From: a virus | IMG/VR virus record: IMGVR_UViG_3300009537_000130 | Location: 1 to 28,490 of that record | Length of the DNA stretch: 28,490 nucleotides | Strand: one strand, 5' to 3' | Made by a program: the position numbers and the translations under genes | Shown here: positions 23,683-28,490 of the stretch, piece after piece | Layout: the number at the start of each line of letters is the position of its first letter | Numbering within the stretch: the first letter of the stretch is position 1 | The notes under the pieces: generated by a model | Database searches by the model: none | Told to the model about the DNA's origin: nothing | What the model saw: the letters and a program-made list of their open reading frames with translations, nothing else

Positions 23683-24200
23683 TAGCTACATCCATTATCT
23701 GAATAATGATCGAGCAAAGCGTCAATCTTTTTCTCTTTACTAAACTCGTCACATTCCCTGTTTTCATTCCCTATTCTATCACAAAACTCATGTGATAGTT
23801 CTTCGTCGCTCATGCTATCAAGTTTATCCTGGTATTCTTCACAGGTCATAGTGTTCTCCTTTATTTCTATTGGTTTTATGTTTGTACTTACCCAAGTCTT
23901 AATATCTAATATATAGTAGTTCCCTCGCCTGCTTTCCAGTTTATAATAGAACATCCATTCTTCTAGGTTAATTTCTGTTGGGTACTCAGAAAGAATAAAA
24001 ACAACGGTTGGTATGTGTGCATGGCAGAAATCTCTTTTATTTTCATTGATGTAATTAAGGTTAGTAATGCACCCATAGTAACCACATTTTTTCATTTCCC
24101 TAGGCACAAAATAAGCGACATTTTTACAGTATAGGTTAGGGTCTTTATATCCAAACAGTAACGAATCACCAATGTTATTCGGGTTAAATCCACTTTTCAT
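23682..24200 (-). CDS. Hypothetical two-part protein (172 aa) with an internal start
   Basis: 172 aa, read from the ATG at 24200 (AAGGA some 11 bases upstream). Residues 1-117 look like one domain: Cys and aromatic-rich (NLYCKNVAYFVPREMKKCGY), then strands and a Trp-rich part (NLEEWMFYYKLESRRGNYYI). Residues 118-172 are an acidic helical module (EEYQDKLDSMSDEELSHEFC and a KKIDALLD end). An ATG at 23849 opens this second part and has AGGAGA at five-base spacing, so a separate 55-aa protein is probably also made. The two parts may once have been separate genes joined by loss of a stop. No known family. Confidence 0.6.
   Translation of the reverse strand: MKSGFNPNNIGDSLLFGYKDPNLYCKNVAYFVPREMKKCGYYGCITNLNYINENKRDFCHAHIPTVVFILSEYPTEINLEEWMFYYKLESRRGNYYILDIKTWVSTNIKPIEIKENTMTCEEYQDKLDSMSDEELSHEFCDRIGNENRECDEFSKEKKIDALLDHYSDNGCS
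23850..23860 (-). promoter_or_regulatory. Ribosome binding site for an internal start
   Basis: On the minus strand AGGAGA (23860-23855) lies five bases before an in-frame ATG (23849-23847) inside the 172-aa frame. It is stronger than the site before the full-length start and would give a 55-aa product equal to the module that is duplicated downstream. Confidence 0.55.
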
Positions 24201-24203
24201 AAG

Positions 24204-24650
24204 TTATTTTTTCCTTATATGCTCGGTTCCTAAAGCCTCGAAAAAACTAACAATGTACTTGCTCATTTCCTTTCTGGTACTACAACAAACAAAAGGAACG
24301 TGGTGACGTATCATCATAGTGAACAGTTGCTTGGCTAAGCTTTTCCCGTCCCGTTGACTATATTTATGTCCCGACGATACGTCACTTAACGTCCCTTCTA
24401 TTATTATTATTAACAGTGCTTTGTCTTCTTGTGATCTTATTATTTCTCTTTTGAATCTTTTATAACCTTTCCCAAGAGTTCCAAAAAGATCAGAAATACT
24501 TTTTCTCTCAAAAGCAATTTTTGGCACATAACTATCCTTGAATTTTACCTGATAGTCGCCATAATCCAATTTCTGGACTATGACGTTATCTAGGTGTTTA
24601 GACTTGAACTTGAGGGCATTTTGCTCTCTTGAATCGACTAAAATATCCAC
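24204..24650 (-). CDS. ERCC4-type (XPF/MUS81-like) nuclease
   Basis: 148 aa. The catalytic pattern GDxnERKxxxD is visible: LDYGDYQV (G31, D32), then AFERKSISD (E48, R49, K50, D54), with DSRE at 6-9 as the first acidic element. Fold order (strand-DSRE-strand-GD-strand-ERK-helix) is that of the ERCC4 nuclease domain. In phages such enzymes cut branched DNA such as flaps, forks or Holliday junctions, and act beside annealing proteins. No helix-hairpin-helix follows, so the protein is a minimal domain. It lies in a row with the ssDNA-binding candidate and the ATPase. Confidence 0.8.
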   Translation of the reverse strand: MDILVDSREQNALKFKSKHLDNVIVQKLDYGDYQVKFKDSYVPKIAFERKSISDLFGTLGKGYKRFKREIIRSQEDKALLIIIIEGTLSDVSSGHKYSQRDGKSLAKQLFTMMIRHHVPFVCCSTRKEMSKYIVSFFEALGTEHIRKK

Positions 24651-25132
24651 TAGAAACTAGAAGCTGTTCCTGATGGTTCTGACCAAGCTACCCCGTCATG
24701 TACTCCCTTAAAGTTAAACATTTGAACTTTAGGTTCGTCTTTTTTCATTTGCGCTCCCCAAGCCTTAATAATAGGTGTAATAGTAACCAACTTCTCACAG
24801 CAATCTTGTAGCTCGTCTAAATTACTAAACTTGAGGTCTAGTGCAACCAACTGATCTGCTAGTTTCTGAACAGGAAGCTTATCATTCTTATCAACAACTT
24901 GTGTATCAAGGTTAGTTCGTTTCCATAGTTTTCGTCTTGCAAAAGCACCTTCTGTAACTTCAAGCTCAATTTCACAAATATTAGCCCCAATGCCTGTGTT
25001 GTAGTATTCACTAATCTTTTCTGATTGGATTACCCTTGCATAGTTAACTCTCACAGGACCTTCGTACTTAAACGCTTCAAATCCTGATTCTTCTGGTTTT
25101 TCTGCTTGATACCCTTCTAAATTAAAACTCAT
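24650..25132 (-). CDS. DUF669-like, probable single-strand DNA-binding protein
   Basis: 160 aa from the ATG at 25132, with AAAGGAGGAG directly upstream. A GTG at 25189 overlaps the ATPase stop (GTGA) in the same frame and would add 19 residues. I prefer 25132. The start MSFNLEG and the body (VRVNYARVIQSEKISEYY, then NICEIELEVTEGAFARRKLW) match the pattern of DUF669, a phage family paired with Sak4 ATPases and thought to bind ssDNA. Its end is acidic and Gly/Ser-rich, as in other SSB tails (WSEPSGTASSF). Role inferred from family and neighbours. Confidence 0.65.
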   Translation of the reverse strand: MSFNLEGYQAEKPEESGFEAFKYEGPVRVNYARVIQSEKISEYYNTGIGANICEIELEVTEGAFARRKLWKRTNLDTQVVDKNDKLPVQKLADQLVALDLKFSNLDELQDCCEKLVTITPIIKAWGAQMKKDEPKVQMFNFKGVHDGVAWSEPSGTASSF

Positions 25133-25185
25133 GTACTCCTCCTTTATTATTGTTCCGTTGAATAGTTTAACAAATTCTTGTTCTG

Positions 25186-25890
25186 TCACTTATAACACTC
25201 CATTATTTTCTCATAAGCCACAGCAGTTTGGCTTAAAGGATATTCTATTGACTCAGGCAATAGTTTAGCCTTGTCTTTAGCTTCCCAATATATACTTGGT
25301 TTTGTCCTTATTATTCCTATTTCTTCTTCTCCTTTCATTTCACTGTCCATGAATAGTAACGGATCACAAATATCTAACATAATTGACTTATTCTTACCAG
25401 GCACAGATATAGTTGCTCTTTTCCATGATTTTGTTTTGCTTGTCATTTCATCTTCTACGTAATGAGAAGTAAGAATTAAACCAAACTTTGATAATGATAG
25501 TTTCCGTATAACTCTTGATAATTCCTGAGTAACAAGATGGTATGCTCCAAACTTTTTATATGAAGCAATATCCTCAATTCCTAGCTCTTTACACTTCCAC
25601 TCAGTACATATTTTACAAAGCTCATCAAAATTATCAATGCACATAGTCTTAAAATCATGCTTACCTTCACAAAATTCTTTACATAATTCTAAAAATATAC
25701 CATAAGATGTAATTGTTGTTTTATTTATATTTTCTAAATGAGAAAGACCAGACTCTGTCTCTGCAAAATAAACACCATCAAATTGTGATGCTAATGTTGT
25801 CTTCCCCAGACCAGCCCTTCCATATATACCTATAACTTTTGAGCTTAAATCTGTAATCTTTTCTTCTGGGATATTATTTATTAAAGACAT
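25186..25890 (-). CDS. Sak4-like RecA-fold ATPase
   Basis: 234 aa. Walker A at GRAGLGKTT (residues 24-32, K30) and Walker B at KTMCIDNFDE (81-90, D86 and E90), with a second strand-helix pair ending LTSHY (sensor-like). This is the AAA_24/Sak4 pattern: short RecA-like core with no DNA polymerase or helicase addition. Sak4 proteins anneal ssDNA with the help of a cognate SSB. AGGAGA before ATG lies within the last codons of the homing endonuclease gene. It is followed by its probable SSB partner and preceded on the operon by YqaJ exonuclease. Confidence 0.75.
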   Translation of the reverse strand: MSLINNIPEEKITDLSSKVIGIYGRAGLGKTTLASQFDGVYFAETESGLSHLENINKTTITSYGIFLELCKEFCEGKHDFKTMCIDNFDELCKICTEWKCKELGIEDIASYKKFGAYHLVTQELSRVIRKLSLSKFGLILTSHYVEDEMTSKTKSWKRATISVPGKNKSIMLDICDPLLFMDSEMKGEEEIGIIRTKPSIYWEAKDKAKLLPESIEYPLSQTAVAYEKIMECYK

Positions 25891-26380
25891 TTTCTCTCCT
25901 TTCTAATATGTTTTTATTTGCAAACTTATTATGGAAAATATGAGCAGCAACATTGTATGCTAATGCCGCATCTCTTTTGTCATAATACGTTCCTATTGAA
26001 TGATACTTTCCATTATGTTTTATTCTTACACTCCATCTTCTAAGTTGTTTATGCCAAGAAACACCCTTATACCCAGAAGTATTGTTTTTTTGTTTTGATC
26101 TGTTTCTTAAGTTTTCATAATGTAATGCCATACGAATATTACTTTTCCTATTATCTAAAGTGTTTCTATTAATATGGTCAACGTCAATGCTTGAATTGTA
26201 AACACCAAGAATTGCCCTGTGCATACGAACATACCTTTGTTTTTTATTTCGAGTTTGGTATCTACAAGCATAAATATTTTCACCTTGTATTAAAGCGTGC
26301 CATTTAAATTGATTTAAAAATTCATAATCATCTTCATCGACAACAGCCTTATATCCTTGTGTTAACTCAATTGACAACAT
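25874..26380 (-). CDS. HNH-AP2 homing endonuclease
   Basis: 168 aa. HNH nuclease core: MHRAILG (H54), then DVDHINRNTLDNRKSNIRMA with D68-H69 and N72, and ENLRNRS, a full HNH_3-type motif set. Residues 102-155 form an AP2-like DNA-binding domain (SGYKGVSWHKQLRRWSVRI, HNGKYHSIGTYYDKRDAALA). This pairing is known from free-standing homing endonucleases in phages. It overlaps the 60-aa gene before it by 14 bases and the ATPase start after it by 17 bases, so it is neatly stitched into the operon. It cuts specific DNA, and may promote its own spread. Confidence 0.85.
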   Translation of the reverse strand: MLSIELTQGYKAVVDEDDYEFLNQFKWHALIQGENIYACRYQTRNKKQRYVRMHRAILGVYNSSIDVDHINRNTLDNRKSNIRMALHYENLRNRSKQKNNTSGYKGVSWHKQLRRWSVRIKHNGKYHSIGTYYDKRDAALAYNVAAHIFHNKFANKNILERRENVFNK

Positions 26381-26549
26381 GAGGTTCCCCCATTTCTATT
26401 TCTTCTTTAACTATGTTTTTGTCTGTAACAAAACAGATCCGACCATTATCAGACTCAACTCTATAAGTTACCTCGCCATCAAACCGTAGTTCTTTAGCTG
26501 TAATAACCCCACTTACCATAATTGTTACTTTATTTCCCAAGTTTCTCAT
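26367..26549 (-). CDS. Hypothetical small protein (60 aa)
   Basis: 60 aa on the minus strand. Its ATG at 26549 overlaps the previous stop (ATGA), with GGGGG some bases upstream. It looks like a small beta protein (KVTIMVSGVITAKELRF, VTYRVESDNGRICFVTD) with a charged end. No family recognised. Its place in an early operon suggests a regulator or inhibitor, but nothing proves this. Its 3' end overlaps the homing endonuclease start. Confidence 0.55.
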   Translation of the reverse strand: MRNLGNKVTIMVSGVITAKELRFDGEVTYRVESDNGRICFVTDKNIVKEEIEMGEPHVVN

Positions 26550-26830
26550 TTTGTGCCCCCTTTGATAACCACACTTTTATGTGAGTAATTAAATAGTAGT
26601 TCTCTTTCAGTTCTTATATACAAACAATAATCTTTAAAGTCATTAATATTAATTATTCTTACTGTATAATATGGAGGACAATACTCAATTACCCCATATA
26701 TATTAACTTTACCAACAAATGTGTTTTTAATTAAATTACCTTTGAACTTATCAAGAACAAACTTAATATTATCATCTTCCATGATATCGTTGTTATTACA
26801 GTCTTTTAAACCAACCTTTCTTCTATTCAT
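26546..26830 (-). CDS. Hypothetical protein (94 aa), weak YopX-like pattern
   Basis: 94 aa. The start RKVGLKDCNNNDIMEDDNIK resembles the G-L-K-D-x-N-x-x-x-I-x-E-x-D-x-I-x-(F/V) pattern of YopX-type phage proteins, but the usual downstream YopX features are not clear. It is strand-rich in the middle (YTVRIININDFKDYCLYI). Function unknown even for the family. Overlaps the 45-aa gene before it by eight bases. Confidence 0.5.
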   Translation of the reverse strand: MNRRKVGLKDCNNNDIMEDDNIKFVLDKFKGNLIKNTFVGKVNIYGVIEYCPPYYTVRIININDFKDYCLYIRTERELLFNYSHKSVVIKGGTK

Positions 26831-26960
26831 TTAACTTCTCGTTAATTTCTTTTATCATTTGTTCAAGTTCAAACTTACTGCAACAATACAATCCTTCACC
26901 TAGTCCATACCCATATATATCATAGGTTTTTTCTCCTACTGCTGTGTGTGAAGTTACCAT
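26823..26960 (-). CDS. Small protein (45 aa)
   Basis: 45 aa, minus strand. AAGGAGGATAGACCT before ATG at 26960 is one of the best ribosome binding sites in the window, so it is probably translated. Start TSHTAVGEKTYDIYGYG, then LYCCSK with a Cys pair and a charged helix (ELEQMIKEINEKL). No family recognised. It follows the YqaJ gene by 29 bases. Confidence 0.6.
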   Translation of the reverse strand: MVTSHTAVGEKTYDIYGYGLGEGLYCCSKFELEQMIKEINEKLNE

Positions 26961-26989
26961 AGGTCTATCCTCCTTGGTTTACACTGTTA

Positions 26990-27649
26990 TTAAAATAGAT
27001 GTTTTTTAGATACTATTTCTTCTGGTTCTTCGTACTCAACTCCTAGAGTGTCTTTATATTCGTCGACCAGACTTACAAAGTCATTAAGACGAGTTTCTAA
27101 CTTTTTTATCATTACATCGTCCCGCATAACTTTATGTATATATAATGATTTAGACTTAGGGAACTCCGGGCAGTAGCTAACATAGTCACACCATTGACGG
27201 TCATGTATCCATATATGTCCTTGTATTTGCCATTGGTAAGCTGTGTCATAACCCCCTTTAATTATTCGGTCAAAATGAGTATTGTACAGTACCGACTTAA
27301 TTTCTACACAACCGTCTTTATTAACAAGACCATCTGCACTATCACCAAATCGTCCATACTCCATAAAACCGCCAGGCTCAATTTTACTACCTGTTTCCTC
27401 TTGGTATTTATAAACAGCATAAGGCTCTAACTCATTCCCCCTGTCCATATTGCTATTCGTGTAGGTTTCTATGCGTTTCTTAGTTACCGACTCAATAGCT
27501 ATTCTCTGTCCATAACGCTTTGCAGGCTCTCCAAAACTTTTGCCTAAATTAGCCATTATACAACCAAAGTTACTGGAGGTAACCTTGCCTAGTCTTAGGT
27601 CAAACCAACTATCTGAATTTTGTTCTACATTGTGAAATAATCTATCCAT
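26990..27649 (-). CDS. YqaJ-family (lambda Exo-like) recombination exonuclease
   Basis: 219 aa with the full YqaJ/PD-(D/E)XK pattern: SWFDLRLGKVTSS (residues 14-26), DRGNELEPYAVYKYQ (69-83), GDSADGLVNKDGCVEIKSV with the catalytic D106, E116 and K118, and Q-x-Q-I-Q-G-H (139-145). Degrades one strand of duplex DNA 5' to 3' as the nuclease half of phage single-strand annealing recombination. The partner here would be the Sak4-like ATPase encoded downstream, since no RecT/Beta-like gene was seen. Starts on the previous stop (TAATG). Confidence 0.85.
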   Translation of the reverse strand: MDRLFHNVEQNSDSWFDLRLGKVTSSNFGCIMANLGKSFGEPAKRYGQRIAIESVTKKRIETYTNSNMDRGNELEPYAVYKYQEETGSKIEPGGFMEYGRFGDSADGLVNKDGCVEIKSVLYNTHFDRIIKGGYDTAYQWQIQGHIWIHDRQWCDYVSYCPEFPKSKSLYIHKVMRDDVMIKKLETRLNDFVSLVDEYKDTLGVEYEEPEEIVSKKHLF

Positions 27650-27840
27650 TATTTCTTCCTTTGTTTAGGTTTATATTTTAATTGAGTCATAACCACACAA
27701 CACTTGCTTACCTTATCCCACCACGCACATTCAGGGACACAATTGACTACTGTTGGGGTCATTACTTTCTTTTCTGCATCGCTCTTTATTGTGCGGCAAG
27801 ACATAATCGGACAAATGCTAGACTTTAATTGAGATGTCAT
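27649..27840 (-). CDS. Small Cys-rich protein (63 aa)
   Basis: 63 aa from the ATG at 27840, with GAAAGGAAAG upstream. An earlier in-frame start at 27909 lies inside the previous gene and is less likely. Seven cysteines in short order (SICPIMSCR, then VNCVPECAWW and KCCVV) suggest one or two small zinc-binding sites. Basic tail (KYKPKQRKK). Zinc-ribbon-like small phage proteins often interact with nucleic acid or host regulators. No exact family known. Stop overlaps the YqaJ start (TAATG). Confidence 0.6.
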   Translation of the reverse strand: MTSQLKSSICPIMSCRTIKSDAEKKVMTPTVVNCVPECAWWDKVSKCCVVMTQLKYKPKQRKK

Positions 27841-27985
27841 TATTCTTTCCTTTCTGTATAGACAACAGTAAATTTGCACCTGCTCTCCATGTATCAATAA
27901 CCGATACACCTTTTTTATCTAACTCAAGACGTTTAACATAATCGTCGTCATTAAAGCTTATTGATGTTGTTCGTTTAATTTGCAT
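27818..27985 (-). CDS. Ribbon-helix-helix-like small regulator candidate (55 aa)
   Basis: 55 aa on the minus strand, with AAAGGAGGTAACT before ATG at 27985 (very strong). KRTTSISFND (residues 4-13) is a good N-terminal beta strand of Arc/MetJ type. DYVKRLELDKKG and VSVIDTWRAGANLLLSI would be the two helices. That is the order of a ribbon-helix-helix DNA-binding protein, and the 55-aa length suits it. It may regulate the early operon. Overlaps the Cys-rich gene by 23 bases. Confidence 0.6.
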   Translation of the reverse strand: MQIKRTTSISFNDDDYVKRLELDKKGVSVIDTWRAGANLLLSIQKGKNNDISIKV

Positions 27986-28041
27986 AGTTACCTCCTTTCT
28001 TATTCTAAATTATTACCTATCCTTTGGTTTTGTGTGATTCT

Positions 28042-28203
28042 TTAATTTTTAAACTGTCCGATATTTTCGGACACTTCCTTTGTTACGTCTACATCAATAA
28101 TTTTAAGTATATCCATAGCAGGATATTTGTCATCATGCTTAGGCATACCATACCCTTCCATAGCTACTGTTATTCGTTTAAGTAACTTCTCATTCTCTTT
28201 CAT
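28042..28203 (-). CDS. Hypothetical protein (53 aa)
   Basis: 53 aa on the minus strand. ATG at 28203 overlaps the previous stop (ATGA), with GAGGG about eight bases upstream. Start KENEKLLKRITVAMEGY, then Asp/Lys-rich middle and a DILKIIDVDVTKEV end. No family recognised, and no membrane segment. A stem-loop lies inside its last codons. Confidence 0.55.
   Translation of the reverse strand: MKENEKLLKRITVAMEGYGMPKHDDKYPAMDILKIIDVDVTKEVSENIGQFKN
28055..28073. other. Stem-loop inside the end of the 53-aa gene
   Basis: TGTCCGA (28055-28061) pairs perfectly with TCGGACA (28067-28073) around a five-base loop. On the minus strand it lies in the last codons of the 53-aa gene and is followed by GTTTAAAAATT, not a clean T-run. 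It may be an mRNA stability or attenuation element. Confidence 0.4.
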
Positions 28204-28457
28204 TTAATTACCCTCTTCTTTCTAATAGCACACTTAGGGATTGTCATTCTTGCGTCAGTATTATACTGCCCATCTTTTATTGTCATACTCTGCATCACTG
28301 TCATAGACTCTTTATCTTCACAAAGAAAATACCCAACAGTTTTATGCCACATCCATTCTGAATTACCGCTCTCACTTTCAAAGACATCTTTCCTCTTCCA
28401 ACAACTATCATGAATAGAATCAATCCATTCAATTTCTACTATTTGCTTCTCTTTCAT
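28200..28457 (-). CDS. Hypothetical protein (85 aa)
   Basis: 85 aa with GGGGAGATAAAAA before ATG at 28457. The first part is Trp and acidic-rich (VEIEWIDSIHDSCWKRKDVF, SEWMWHKTVGYFLCED), the rest strand-like (MTVMQSMTIKDGQ) with a basic end (CAIRKKRVIK). The alternation of Trp, Asp and short strands suggests a small Tudor- or SH3-like barrel, which is inference only. No family is known to me. It starts inside the end of an upstream gene. Confidence 0.55.
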   Translation of the reverse strand: MKEKQIVEIEWIDSIHDSCWKRKDVFESESGNSEWMWHKTVGYFLCEDKESMTVMQSMTIKDGQYNTDARMTIPKCAIRKKRVIK

Positions 28458-28490
28458 TTTTTATCTCCCCACTTATCGGTATTCATTGAT
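28454..28490 (-). CDS. C-terminus of an upstream early gene (partial)
   Basis: On the minus strand the frame enters from the window edge, reads SMNTDKWGDKK, and stops at a TGA (28456-28454) that overlaps the next ATG (ATGA), the overlap type used throughout this operon. Only 11 residues are visible. The product is unknown, and an in-frame ATG inside it could also be a tiny frame. Confidence 0.35.
   Translation of the reverse strand, partial: SMNTDKWGDKK

Larger units (their letters stand above)
23423..23789 (-). repeat. Diverged tandem duplication of a module and a membrane-protein gene
   Basis: Copy 1 is the C-terminal module (codons at 23789-23685) followed by the 39-aa membrane gene. Copy 2 is the remnant at 23423-23542 followed by the 33-aa membrane gene. 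Protein identity in the aligned module is high (about two-thirds over 30 residues by eye), DNA much less, so the duplication is old or selected. Confidence 0.55.

Noticed and set aside
1-28490. Alternative genetic code with TGA read as Trp throughout
   Set aside because: Many genes overlap neatly at TGA stops (ATGA, GTGA), and all large genes are open without internal TGA, so the standard bacterial code fits.
1-28490. tRNA genes, CRISPR arrays, insertion sequences, attachment sites and an origin
   Set aside because: No cloverleaf-like sequence, no regular repeats with spacers, no transposase and no integrase-linked repeat was seen by eye. Statistical searches were not possible.

Overview
The window is part of a double-stranded DNA tailed-phage genome. 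It is AT-rich (well under half G+C by eye) and densely packed, with many ATGA, GTGA and TAATG gene overlaps and clear AAGGAG-type ribosome binding sites. The virion genes (685-aa portal, acidic scaffold-like protein, 321-aa HK97-fold-like coat protein, a neck protein, a gp10-like propeller protein, three ejection-type proteins, no tape measure or sheath) point to a short-tailed podovirus with a P22-like plan. Sec signal peptides, a lipobox lipoprotein and a predicted peptidoglycan-type hydrolase suggest a Gram-negative host. No terminase, polymerase, integrase, tRNA or CRISPR array was seen, so this is a fragment of a larger genome.

Plus strand, 75-9607, head region: portal, a pair of related small proteins (2132-2544), a 92-aa protein, two or three tandem beta-rich paralogues (2822-4397), a 132-aa protein, scaffold, coat protein, two small beta-rich head proteins, then after a terminator-like hairpin a GT-A-type glycosyltransferase and four small proteins.

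Plus strand, 9716-14776, exported and lysis region: a 112-aa protein, a fibre-like protein and a LamG-fold protein that both carry Sec-type signal peptides, an open frame continuing past the LamG stop codon, then a tightly overlapped row of membrane protein, holin-like protein, coiled-coil protein, lipoprotein and permuted NlpC/P60-type hydrolase.

Plus strand, 14828-23329, neck, tail and ejection region: an adaptor-like protein, a gp10-like beta-propeller, two tail or fibre proteins, a GNAT acetyltransferase and three glutamine/glycine-rich ejection-type proteins.

Minus strand, 28490-23307, early DNA-metabolism operon read leftwards: small proteins including a ribbon-helix-helix candidate and a Cys-rich protein, YqaJ exonuclease, small proteins, an HNH-AP2 homing endonuclease, a Sak4-like RecA-fold ATPase, a DUF669-like ssDNA-binding candidate and an ERCC4-type nuclease. 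It ends in a diverged tandem duplication of a short soluble module plus a small membrane protein. The two transcription units converge and overlap by 23 bases at 23307-23329 with no visible terminator.

Most likely jobs: the minus-strand operon handles recombination and replication early, the plus-strand operon builds and ejects from the virion and lyses the cell late. The least expected parts are the exported adhesin-like pair with the open frame past the LamG stop, and the duplicated minus-strand cassette.
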